Source: an uncultured Lachnospiraceae bacterium
Lineage (GTDB): Bacteria > Bacillota > Clostridia > Lachnospirales > Lachnospiraceae
Direction: 5' to 3'
DNA: 64,000 nt
Assembly (NCBI GenBank): GCA_951800685.1
Contig: CATOJY010000006.1
Location: 62,001-126,000 of the forward strand
This document shows positions 8,598 through 16,306 of this stretch, in pieces; the first letter of the stretch is position 1, and the number at the start of each line of letters is the position of its first letter. Position numbers and translations under genes: made by a program. A model generated the notes under the pieces. It was not told the DNA's origin, searched no databases, and worked only from the letters and a program-made list of their open reading frames with translations.

Positions 8598-8613
8598 TGT
8601 TTCACGTGAAACA
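8598..8613. promoter_or_regulatory. parS site 2
   Basis: This is a second perfect TGTTTCACGTGAAACA palindrome, 48 bp from the first centre to centre. Both copies share the same right flank (TTATCTT or TTATCTTG), which suggests duplication. Confidence 0.93.
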
Positions 8614-8671
8614 TTATCTTTTTAAATTTATTAATTATAAAAAAGAAGTTAATTCGATAAAATCTATAATA

Positions 8672-8875
8672 TTAAACAAGAAAGATAGGAAAGCATATAA
8701 TCAATAAAACACCGACCAATATACAAACAATACCATTCATCTTAGTACGTAATAAAAACATATCAGAAGGCTTATCTATACTCAAATACTTTAATTTCCA
8801 AACTAGATCAGGTTTCTTAAATTGTACCAACCCTGAAATAATTAATATAATTCCACCAATGATATAAAGTAACAA
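8672..8875 (-). CDS. Small two-helix membrane protein, DUF6199-like
   Basis: Function unknown. The 67-residue protein has two hydrophobic helices (about residues 2-17, LLYIIGGIILIISGLV, and 47-65, NGIVCILVGVLLIICFPI). They are joined by a hydrophilic loop with FKKPDLVWKLKYL and an Arg before the second helix. The pattern of helix, PxxxWK and helix recalls the short DUF6199 proteins. The start is a TTG at 8875 preceded by GAGGAG at 9 bases. The 271 bp upstream, up to the plus-strand kinase-like gene at 9147, is AT-rich and shows nothing else that I can name. Whether it is expressed cannot be judged. Confidence 0.55.
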   Translation of the reverse strand: MLLYIIGGIILIISGLVQFKKPDLVWKLKYLSIDKPSDMFLLRTKMNGIVCILVGVLLIICFPIFLV

Positions 8876-9146
8876 TATACAATTCTCCTCATACTCAAAT
8901 TCCTATATTACAATCTCTTCATAAAACTTTACATTTTATAGATCTATATTTAATCTAATCCTCATGCATATTCCATCCTTACTTACAATACTGCCTAAAT
9001 GAAAAATTAAAAAAATTTCTGACTACTAAAAAACAAGCAGCTATATAACGTATCTCTATTATAATCTCTTTTATATATAGACACAACTTTTAAAAAAGAA
9101 TAAAATAAAAAGAAATAAAAAAATTTATAATAAAAAGAAAATAATT

Positions 9147-9668
9147 ATGAATCCTACAAATAAACAACAACTATTTATTATTACAGGCGCGTCATGTATT
9201 GGCAAATCAACTCTTTGTGAACAACTTTTTCTTAAAGAAAAAGAATATATAGTAATGGAAAGTGATTTATTATGGAATGAAATCTATAATACTCCAAATG
9301 ATAATTATTGCGAATATCGTCGTTTATGGATGAGAGTGTGCTCTAATATATCACAAATCGGAAAGCCAGTTGTCCTATACGGCTGCGCTGTTCCAGAACA
9401 ATTCGAAAACCAACCTGAAAGAAAATTATTTCAGGATATTCATTATCTTGCTATCGTCAGTGATCAAAAAACAATTGAAAATCGAATGTTGCGTGGCAGA
9501 AAGATTGATGATCTAGACTGGATCAAAAGTTCTATCAATTTTAATAATTGGTTAAAACAAAATGCCAATAATACATCTCCTTGTATTACTCTACTTGATA
9601 ACACAGAACTTAATCCAAAACAAGCAGCAGAAATAGCACATAAATGGATCATGAATAAATTAATTTAA
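9147..9668 (+). CDS. P-loop NTPase, nucleotide or antibiotic kinase-like
   Basis: This 173-residue protein opens with a clean Walker A motif (IITGASCIGKSTLCEQL) right at the N-terminus. An acidic ESDLLW near residue 38 may be the substrate or Mg site, and a late Arg-rich lid segment follows (RMLRGRKIDDLDW). This layout is that of small P-loop kinases (AAA_33, chloramphenicol phosphotransferase and shikimate or gluconate kinase-like). The substrate cannot be told. The coding sequence is extremely AT-rich and its ribosome binding site is weak (AAAAGAAAA). It lies on the plus strand, against replication from oriC, inside an otherwise minus-strand conserved block. The following alpha/beta hydrolase may be its partner, about 170 bp downstream. 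Confidence 0.65.
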   Translation: MNPTNKQQLFIITGASCIGKSTLCEQLFLKEKEYIVMESDLLWNEIYNTPNDNYCEYRRLWMRVCSNISQIGKPVVLYGCAVPEQFENQPERKLFQDIHYLAIVSDQKTIENRMLRGRKIDDLDWIKSSINFNNWLKQNANNTSPCITLLDNTELNPKQAAEIAHKWIMNKLI

Positions 9669-9670
9669 AA

Positions 9671-9686
9671 TGTTACACATGAAACA
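9671..9686. promoter_or_regulatory. Degenerate parS-like site
   Basis: TGTTACACATGAAACA lies 2 bp after the stop codon of the P-loop gene. With the consensus TGTTNCACGTGAAACA it differs only at one central position (G to A), which breaks the core CACGTG. It may be a weak ParB site or a decayed copy. Confidence 0.4.
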
Positions 9687-9835
9687 TAATAATAAACCCC
9701 ACAGTTATTTTTCATAATTGCATAGTATATTATTTCAGTATATAATAAATTTAAGAAACTCAACTTACAATTTCTACTTCTACTATAATAAATAATAACA
9801 ACTATAACATCAGAAACTTGTAAATGGAGGTAACC

Positions 9836-10780
9836 ATGAACAAAAAAATAGCAACTGCCACATTATTATCAATATCATCTATTACCGCAATACACATCAT
9901 TAATCGAGCACATTCTTCACTCTGCACAGTCAAAAATTTATTGAGCAGTTCTGAAAATTGTTATTATGAATGGCGTTTTGGTAAAATAAGATATCAGAAA
10001 AAAGGAAACGGAACTCCTCTTCTTTTTATACATGATCTTACAATTGGAAGTTCAAGCTACGAATACCACCGTCTGATCAATAATTTAACAGATCAGCACG
10101 AAATATATTCCATTGATTTATTAGGATACGGATTATCCGATAAACCATCCATGACTTATACCGGAAATATATATGAACAGTTAATTAGTGATTTTATCAA
10201 AAATGTAATCTGCAAAAAAACTTCAGTTATTGTTACAGGAGAATCTGTACCTTTTGTGATTATGTCCTGCCATAACAACCCAGAACTATATAATAAACTG
10301 ATCTTCATTAATCCACAAAATCTTTACTTACAAAATCAGATTCCATCAAAACAAACCAGATTATTGAAATTCTTTTTTGAAATACCAGTAATTGGGACTT
10401 TTACATATCATATCTTTGCTAATAAATTTGCAATCGAAAAGATTTTTGAAAAAGAATATTTTTATCAACCAGGAGAGGTTAAAGAAAAATATATTTATAA
10501 TTATCTTGAAGCAGCACACACAGGAAGATATTATTCAAAAACTGCATTTGGAAGCTACCTTGGTAAATACATGTATATGAATATCCTTCACGAACTAAAA
10601 GAAATAAATAATAGTATCTTAATGATTGGTGGTGAAGAGGAAAAAGAAATTAAGACTACAATTGAAAACTACAAATATTACAATCCAGCAATCGAAGAAG
10701 TATATATTCCTGAAACAAAACATCTACCCCATATAGAATCACCAGACGAAGTATTGAAACAAATTAGTATGTTTCTATAA
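9836..10780 (+). CDS. Alpha/beta hydrolase with N-terminal anchor
   Basis: A 314-residue hydrolase of unknown substrate. A hydrophobic N-terminal segment (residues 4-21, KIATATLLSISSITAIHI) could be an uncleaved anchor or signal. The fold begins at GNGTPLLFIHDLTIGSSS with the oxyanion-hole region, followed by YSIDLLGYGLSDKP. The nucleophile elbow reads VTGESVPF, so Ser is present but the usual second Gly is Pro-shifted. The acid loop is LMIGGEEEKE and the catalytic His is in ETKHLPHIE. An ATG at 9824 overlaps the GGAGG that serves ATG 9836, hence the chosen start. It is AT-rich, head-on to replication, and sits between parA and rsmG with mobile-element debris behind it. Confidence 0.75.
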   Translation: MNKKIATATLLSISSITAIHIINRAHSSLCTVKNLLSSSENCYYEWRFGKIRYQKKGNGTPLLFIHDLTIGSSSYEYHRLINNLTDQHEIYSIDLLGYGLSDKPSMTYTGNIYEQLISDFIKNVICKKTSVIVTGESVPFVIMSCHNNPELYNKLIFINPQNLYLQNQIPSKQTRLLKFFFEIPVIGTFTYHIFANKFAIEKIFEKEYFYQPGEVKEKYIYNYLEAAHTGRYYSKTAFGSYLGKYMYMNILHELKEINNSILMIGGEEEKEIKTTIENYKYYNPAIEEVYIPETKHLPHIESPDEVLKQISMFL

Positions 10781-10829
10781 AACAAAAACATCCAATTAAA
10801 ATAATATCATAAAAGTTCTAAAATATAAA

Positions 10830-10928
10830 AGAGACTGACATAAAATACAATCATTCCACAATATATTTTCTAGTTTATAAATATCTATATTATATATTGT
10901 AAAAAATCACAATTTTATGACAGTCTCT
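10830..10928. mobile_element. MITE-like element with 17-bp terminal inverted repeats
   Basis: AGAGACTGACATAAAAT (10830-10846) and its inverted partner at 10912-10928 match at 16 of 17 positions and enclose 65 AT-rich bases. An inner inverted repeat (ACAATATAT and ATATATTGT) extends the fold. Ends beginning GAGACTGTCATAAA resemble those of IS256-type elements known to me. No coding sequence lies inside. The same structure could also terminate the hydrolase transcript, as it begins 50 bp after that stop codon. Confidence 0.5.
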
Positions 10929-11110
10929 GATGACGTATAATAAGTCTCACAAATTAATCTTATAAAAATAGACATAGCCTATAGCCATTGATGACGTATA
11001 ATAAGTCTCGCAAATTAATTTTATAAAAATAGACATAGCCTATAGCCGTTGATAATGTATAATAAGTTTCACAAATAAATTTCATAAAAATAGACATGGT
11101 CTATAGCCGT
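10928..11110 (+). repeat. 61-bp tandem repeat, three copies
   Basis: Three head-to-tail units start at 10928, 10989 and 11050 with an exact period of 61 bp. Units 1 and 2 differ at only a few positions; unit 3 is more diverged. Each unit carries GTATAATAAGT, AAAAATAGACAT and the short direct repeat ATAGCCTATAGCC. The block joins the inverted-repeat element on its left to the transposase-like fragment on its right. Each unit contains a TATAAT hexamer, so promoter activity is conceivable but not shown. Confidence 0.85.
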
Positions 11111-11162
11111 TTGGTAGAATTAAGTCACCACAACAAAATTTGCCAAAGGAGACTGAAGAACC

Positions 11163-11258
11163 ATGTCTGCTAACATTATACAACGAAACGAGGACTTAAT
11201 AAAGCACATCTGAAAGATCTGGTCTGCTCCAGCGTATCATAGATCATCTAAAAATAAA
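11163..11258 (+). pseudogene. Truncated transposase start, IS256-like
   Basis: After an AAAGGAGAC ribosome-binding-like sequence, ATG 11163 opens a frame reading SANIIQRNEDLIK that stops after 16 codons. Shifting frame by one base at the A-run lets it continue as AHLKDLVCSSVS. Joined, this resembles the N-terminus of IS256/mutator-type transposases. Nothing of the catalytic domain remains before rsmG ends at 11278. The family call is from memory of such N-termini and needs a search. Confidence 0.45.
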
Positions 11259-11277
11259 GTTGAAAAATATTTACCAA

Positions 11278-12021
11278 TTATAAAGGTCTCTTAGTCACTG
11301 TACCAGCTTTTCTTGGATATTTTTCAGGTGTTTTTTTAATTTTCTTTATTATAATCAGATTACGATATAAATCCGAATCAGGAAGATAGAAACCGACTTG
11401 CTCCTCTGCCTTACCCCCTAGAATCTGAATCGCTGATTCCGCACTTTTCTTCTCTTCTAAAACCTTTTCAGATTTATAAGAAATAAAACTACCTCCAACT
11501 TTAACATAGGGCAGACAATACTCTGAAAGCACTGAAAGATTAGCCACAGCTCTCGATACACATAAATCAAAATGTTCTCTTAACTGATTTGATTTCGCAT
11601 AATCTTCTGCTCTTCCATGTAAAACTTCCATGTCAGATAATCCCAAAGTAAAAACCACTTCCTTCAAAAAATCAACTCTTTTATTCAAAGAATCAAGAAG
11701 TGTTATTTTCAAATGAGGAAACGCAATCTTAAGCGGAATTCCTGGAAACCCAGCTCCCGTACCAATATCAATCAAAGTTAGTTCTGACTTTTCCCCGCAT
11801 AAATCATAAGCTTTGACCAGAGAAAGACTGTCTATAAAATGTTTTTTCAAAACCTCATCAAATTCTGTGATTGCTGTAAGATTTATCACCTTATTTCTTT
11901 CTACAAGCATTTCATAATATAAAAGAAACTGCTCTACCTGTAAATCTGATAAAGAAATGGAAAACTTCTCCAGATCAATATAAAACTTATCTAGATCATA
12001 TTTATCACAAATACTATTCAA
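11278..12021 (-). CDS. rsmG: 16S rRNA (guanine-527-N7) methyltransferase RsmG
   Basis: Methylates G527 in the 530 loop of 16S rRNA using S-adenosylmethionine. The protein has 247 residues. The SAM-binding motif is LIDIGTGAGFPGIPLKIAFP, followed by LLDSLNKRVDFL, with the family block VSRAVANLSVLSEYCLP later. The N-terminal NKVINLTAI is also diagnostic. The start is a TTG at 12021, with TAGGAG six bases upstream. It is preceded by mnmG in the conserved mnmE-mnmG-rsmG order and ends next to the transposase debris. Loss of this enzyme elsewhere gives low-level streptomycin resistance. Confidence 0.95.
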   Translation of the reverse strand: MNSICDKYDLDKFYIDLEKFSISLSDLQVEQFLLYYEMLVERNKVINLTAITEFDEVLKKHFIDSLSLVKAYDLCGEKSELTLIDIGTGAGFPGIPLKIAFPHLKITLLDSLNKRVDFLKEVVFTLGLSDMEVLHGRAEDYAKSNQLREHFDLCVSRAVANLSVLSEYCLPYVKVGGSFISYKSEKVLEEKKSAESAIQILGGKAEEQVGFYLPDSDLYRNLIIIKKIKKTPEKYPRKAGTVTKRPL

Positions 12022-12078
12022 TTTAAACTCCTATCTTATGAATCATTCCAATTTTTCTTGACAGACTGGACTACTTAG

Positions 12079-14004
12079 TTATTCCTTTTTCATCTTTTTA
12101 TGCTCTAAATAAATAAGCAACACTGAAATATCTGCAGGTGATACTCCGGAAATCCTGGAAGCCTGTCCGACAGAAACTGGTTTATGAGCAATTAATTTCT
12201 GTCTTGCTTCCAGACGAAGAGAACTAATATCATTATAATCTAAATCAATAGGAATCTTCTTCTTTTCCATTTTCTTAAACTGTTCCACCTGCCGCATCTG
12301 ACGTTCAATATATCCCTCATATTTAATCTCGATTTCCACCTGTTCAATTACTTCCTCAGGAAGAACTTTTCTCTTTGGATCAATCGGCCCCAATATTTCA
12401 TAATTTAATTCAGGCCGGCAGATAAGTTCTGCAAGATTTGTTCCTGTCCTCAAAGCAGCGCTTCCATGCTTTTCCAAAAAAAACTGATTTTCTTTTGCTG
12501 CTCCAATAACCGTATTCTTTAAACGGATAATCTCCTCTTCTATCATTTTTTTCTTTTGCAGTGTCTTCTCATAAATTTCTTCAGAAACAAGACCGACATG
12601 ATATCCTATTTCACAAAGCCGCAGATCAGCATTATCCTGTCGCAGCAAAAGCCGATACTCTGCTCTGGATGTCATCATACGATAAGGTTCAAAATTATCC
12701 TTTGTTACCAAATCATCAATCAATACGCCAATATAAGCCTGAGAACGATCAAGAACGATAGGCTCCTTTCCCGAAATCGTAAGAGAAGCATTAATACCCG
12801 CAATCAACCCTTGTGCTGCTGCTTCTTCATATCCACTGCTTCCGTTAAACTGTCCTCCACTGAACAAACCTTGCACATCTTTGAACTCCAGGGTAGGATA
12901 TAATTGTCTTGGATTAATACAGTCATATTCAATAGCATACGCATTTCTGACAATCTTACAATTTTCTAACCCTGGAACTGTACGATACATAGCAAGCTGT
13001 ACATCTTCTGGAAGAGAAGAAGACATTCCTCCTACATACATTTCATTTGTATGAATCCCCTCAGGTTCCAAAAAAACCTGATGTCTTTCCTTATCTGCAA
13101 ATTTTACAACTTTATCCTCGATAGAAGGACAATATCTCGGACCTGTCCCCTCAATTACACCTGCATAGATTGGAGATCTATCCAAATTAGCACGGATAAT
13201 ATCATGCGTCTCATGATTCGTATAAGTCAGCCAACAGGAGACTTGATCAATCTGTACATCCTCTGGATCTGTAGAAAATGAAAAAGGTACTATTTTTTTA
13301 TCTCCAAACTGTTCTTCCATTTTACTGTAATCAATTGAATTGCCATCCATTCTGGCGGGAGTCCCCGTCTTAAACCGACGCATTTCAATTCCAAGTTTCT
13401 CAAGAGAATCTGTCAGAGCATTCGCTGCCTGCAAACCATTTGGCCCAGTGTAAGTAATTGCCTCACCACATAAACATCTTGCTTTTAAATAAGTCCCAGT
13501 ACATAAAATTACAGCTTTGCACTCATAGACGGCACCTGTAAATGTCTTCACTCCTGTCACCCTTTTCTTAAAGCTGCAATGATCAGAGGAAGAAATAGAT
13601 TTATATTCTTCTGTTATAATTTCACATACTTCTGCTTGTTTTATTGTTAATCTATCCTGTTCTTCCAGTACCTTACGCATTTCCCTGGAATATTCTGATT
13701 TATCTGCCTGCGCACGTAAAGAATGAACCGCAGGCCCCTTAGACTGATTCAACATCTTAGATTGTATAAAAGTTTTATCAATATTTCTTGCCATCTCTCC
13801 GCCAAGCGCATCGATTTCACGTACAAGATGTCCCTTCGAAGTACCTCCAATATTCGGATTACAAGGCATCAAAGCAATACTGTCCACACTTACTGTAAAA
13901 ATAACAGTCTCAAACCCAAGTCTTGCACAAGCAAGTGCCGCTTCACATCCCGCATGCCCCGCTCCTACTACACATACATCTACTCTCTCTCTGATTCCAG
14001 ACAT
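12079..14004 (-). CDS. mnmG: tRNA uridine-34 carboxymethylaminomethyl-modifying enzyme MnmG
   Basis: FAD protein that, with MnmE, installs the cmnm group at C5 of wobble U34 in several tRNAs. The 641-residue protein has the N-terminal FAD-binding [17 protein letters not shown]. MnmG signatures follow: [20 protein letters not shown] and [35 protein letters not shown] is the second. The C-terminal MnmE/tRNA-binding helical domain ends with [16 protein letters not shown]. It lies 32 bp downstream of mnmE and is transcribed with it. The length and all visible motifs are normal. Confidence 0.97.
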   Translation of the reverse strand: MSGIRERVDVCVVGAGHAGCEAALACARLGFETVIFTVSVDSIALMPCNPNIGGTSKGHLVREIDALGGEMARNIDKTFIQSKMLNQSKGPAVHSLRAQADKSEYSREMRKVLEEQDRLTIKQAEVCEIITEEYKSISSSDHCSFKKRVTGVKTFTGAVYECKAVILCTGTYLKARCLCGEAITYTGPNGLQAANALTDSLEKLGIEMRRFKTGTPARMDGNSIDYSKMEEQFGDKKIVPFSFSTDPEDVQIDQVSCWLTYTNHETHDIIRANLDRSPIYAGVIEGTGPRYCPSIEDKVVKFADKERHQVFLEPEGIHTNEMYVGGMSSSLPEDVQLAMYRTVPGLENCKIVRNAYAIEYDCINPRQLYPTLEFKDVQGLFSGGQFNGSSGYEEAAAQGLIAGINASLTISGKEPIVLDRSQAYIGVLIDDLVTKDNFEPYRMMTSRAEYRLLLRQDNADLRLCEIGYHVGLVSEEIYEKTLQKKKMIEEEIIRLKNTVIGAAKENQFFLEKHGSAALRTGTNLAELICRPELNYEILGPIDPKRKVLPEEVIEQVEIEIKYEGYIERQMRQVEQFKKMEKKKIPIDLDYNDISSLRLEARQKLIAHKPVSVGQASRISGVSPADISVLLIYLEHKKMKKE

Positions 14005-14036
14005 AGTATATCCTCACTTCCCGTTACAGGAAAATC

Positions 14037-15455
14037 CTATTTTCCCATACAAAACTTAGAAAAAATCTCATTTACAAGATCATCCTCAAGCTCTTCTCCC
14101 AGAATTCTTCCAAGAGCTGTATAAGCTCCCATCAAATCAATAGAATAAAAATCTTCCGGCATATCCATTATAAGACTTCTTTCAACCTGTTTCATACTTC
14201 CCAAAGCATCTTCAATCGCTTCCTTATGCCTTATATTTGTAATATATACTTCATCATTATAAGATATTTTACCATGAAAAAACATCTCTTTCATGACATC
14301 TGTCAATGCAGTAATACTAGAGTCATTTTTTGTAGAAGTCCTGATGATCTTTACAGAATGCTCATAGTCTGTATTTTCAGAAACTTCCTTCATCTTTTCT
14401 ATAATATCTTCCTCTGTAACTGCCTCATCAAGATCCGACTTATTCAGAAGTATGATTGTATTTTTATTCTGGATCAATTCTATAATTTCATTGTCATTCT
14501 CATCCAAAGGCAGGGAAGAATCAACAACATACAAGATCAGATCAGCTTCCTCAGAAATTTTTTTGGCTCTTTCTACACCAATTTTCTCTACAATATCTTC
14601 TGTATTACGGATTCCTGCAGTATCAATCATATTCAAAGTAATACCTCCAAGAGAAATTCTTTCTTCAAGAATATCTCTTGTAGTCCCTGCAACATCTGTC
14701 ACAATCGCCTTTTCTTCTCCTACCAACAAATTCAAAAGAGAAGATTTTCCAACGTTCGGCTTACCTACAATCACTGTATGAATTCCTTCTTTTAAGATTT
14801 TCCCATCATCTGCAGAATTGATCAACTTAATAAGCACATTCATAATTTTATCTGTTTTTGTAGATAATCTGTCACGATAACCATCTAAACTGATATGCTC
14901 TGGATCATCCAATGCCGATTCAATAAAAGCAATCTCATACAAAATATCTTCCCTAAGACTTCTAATTTCATCTGACACGGAACCTTTTAACTGCTTCACA
15001 GAAGACTGTAAAGCAAACATATTTTTAGCCTGAATAACATCCATAACTGCTTCTGCCTCAGACAAATCAATCCTTCCATTTAAAAAAGCGCGTTTCGTAA
15101 ATTCTCCTGGTTCAGCAGTTCTCGCACCTGCTCTGATCACAGTCTCCAGTATTTTCTTCATCATAAGAATTCCGCCATGGCAATTGATCTCTACAGTATC
15201 TTCTGTCGTATAACTTCTTGGAGCTCTCATGACGGACACCATTACCTCATCAACGACTGTTCCACCTTCTTCTGTAATATAGCCATAATGAATCGTATGA
15301 CTCACATATTTATCTAGGACTTTCTCCTGCTTACTGTTTCTATATATTTTATCAACGATTTGGATTGCCTGTTCACCACTGACTCGAATAATCCCAATTC
15401 CTGAATTTGACATTGCAGTTGCAATCGCCGCTATGGTGTCTGTTTTTATATTCAT
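14037..15455 (-). CDS. mnmE: tRNA modification GTPase MnmE
   Basis: Partner of MnmG in U34 modification; its G domain dimerises with K+ and GTP. The protein has 472 residues. The N-terminal formyl-THF-binding domain begins NIKTDTIAAIATA and carries INCHGG. The inserted Ras-like G domain has G1 GKPNVGKSSLLN, the region VAGTTRD (G2), DTAGIR (G3) and NKSDL (G4). The C-terminal catalytic Cys lies in FSKFCMGK. A TTG at 15461 is in frame, but ATG 15455 has AAAGG at 7 bases and fits the family start. A terminator separates it from jag, so it probably has its own promoter. Confidence 0.97.
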   Translation of the reverse strand: MNIKTDTIAAIATAMSNSGIGIIRVSGEQAIQIVDKIYRNSKQEKVLDKYVSHTIHYGYITEEGGTVVDEVMVSVMRAPRSYTTEDTVEINCHGGILMMKKILETVIRAGARTAEPGEFTKRAFLNGRIDLSEAEAVMDVIQAKNMFALQSSVKQLKGSVSDEIRSLREDILYEIAFIESALDDPEHISLDGYRDRLSTKTDKIMNVLIKLINSADDGKILKEGIHTVIVGKPNVGKSSLLNLLVGEEKAIVTDVAGTTRDILEERISLGGITLNMIDTAGIRNTEDIVEKIGVERAKKISEEADLILYVVDSSLPLDENDNEIIELIQNKNTIILLNKSDLDEAVTEEDIIEKMKEVSENTDYEHSVKIIRTSTKNDSSITALTDVMKEMFFHGKISYNDEVYITNIRHKEAIEDALGSMKQVERSLIMDMPEDFYSIDLMGAYTALGRILGEELEDDLVNEIFSKFCMGK

Positions 15456-15559
15456 ATCCAAGCCTTTCTCTCTGATTAAACTTACCTTCTATATCTTCAC
15501 AAATAACATTTCAAGCATAAACGTTCTATGAAAATTTAACACAAATAAATCATATACTA

Positions 15560-15591
15560 AAAACGGCAAGATTGAAATATCCTGCCGTTTT
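15560..15591. terminator. Terminator between jag and mnmE
   Basis: A 9-bp stem AAAACGGCA/TGCCGTTTT with a 14-base loop is flanked by T runs on the plus strand and A runs on the left, so it can act on both strands. It follows the jag stop codon by 34 bp and marks the end of the rpmH-to-jag transcript. Confidence 0.75.
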
Positions 15592-15625
15592 ATTTTGAAA
15601 CATTTTTAATCTTTCAAACAATATT

Positions 15626-16264
15626 TTACTTATTTCTGTCGTACTTCTTTAAAACTACAACCACATGTCTAAATGGTTCGTCCCCTTCACTGTGCGTTGT
15701 AACATATTTATCATTCTGAAGCGCTGAATGGATAATTCTTCTTTCATAAGGATTCATCGGCTCCAAAGATACAGGTCTTTTTGTCCTTTTTACTTTATAG
15801 GAAATATTCTTGGCAAGATTCTCAAGCGTTTCTTTCCTTCTCTGACGATAATTCTCTGTATCCACTTTAACTCTGATATAATTTTCTACATTCTTATTTA
15901 CTACCAAAGATACAAGATACTGCAAAGAATCTAATGTTTGTCCTCTTTTACCAATCAGAACTCCCATTTCATCGCCACTCAAATCAATTTCCATATAATT
16001 TTCTGCTTCATCATATTTCACATCGACAACAACCGTCATGTCCATCGCTTCAAAAACATCTTTCAGAAAATCTTTTGCCGTATCTTCCACAGAAGATTTT
16101 ACTCTCGCTTTAATGACAGCAGGTTTTGCACCAATTCCAAGAAATCCAGAGGAACCTTCTTCAATCACTTCATATTCTAATTTATCGCTAGTTACGGTAA
16201 ACTTCTGACAGGCTTCCGTAATTGCATCATTCACTGTTTTTGCAGAAATATTAATAAATTCCAT
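15626..16264 (-). CDS. jag: RNA-binding protein Jag (KhpB), KH and R3H domains
   Basis: Cytoplasmic RNA-binding protein linked to YidC and cell-elongation control. The 212-residue protein has an N-terminal Jag_N domain (EFINISAKTVNDAITEAC; GSSGFLGIGAKPA near residue 46). A KH-II domain has its GxxG loop as LIGKRGQTLDSLQYLV. A C-terminal R3H domain carries ERRIIHSALQND and SEGDEPFRHVVVV. The ATG at 16264 is taken because GGAGG lies 11 bases upstream; in-frame ATGs at 16288 and 16282 would add 6-8 residues not seen in the family. It follows yidC by 42 bp. Confidence 0.93.
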   Translation of the reverse strand: MEFINISAKTVNDAITEACQKFTVTSDKLEYEVIEEGSSGFLGIGAKPAVIKARVKSSVEDTAKDFLKDVFEAMDMTVVVDVKYDEAENYMEIDLSGDEMGVLIGKRGQTLDSLQYLVSLVVNKNVENYIRVKVDTENYRQRRKETLENLAKNISYKVKRTKRPVSLEPMNPYERRIIHSALQNDKYVTTHSEGDEPFRHVVVVLKKYDRNK

Positions 16265-16306
16265 AATTACTCGATCCTCCATTCTCATTGTACTTGTCGC
16301 TAAATT

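Larger units (their letters stand above)
8220..8671. promoter_or_regulatory. parA upstream region with parS cluster and putative operator
   Basis: No gene is visible in these 452 very AT-rich bases. An 8-bp inverted repeat CGTTTTGT-N6-ACAAAACG (8243-8264) lies 24 bp before the parA start codon, where an autoregulatory operator would be expected. Further up, a minus-strand -10 TATAAT (8320-8325) has a TG extension but no clear -35. Two perfect parS palindromes and two left-half copies (TGTTTCACG at 8480 and 8514) fill the distal part. Confidence 0.55.

Noticed and set aside
8672-8875. parA-linked toxin
   Set aside because: The protein is only a small two-helix membrane protein with no antitoxin-like neighbour and no toxin motif that I can recognise.
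10830-11110. CRISPR array
   Set aside because: The 61-bp units are directly adjacent with no unique spacers, only three copies, and no cas genes are present.
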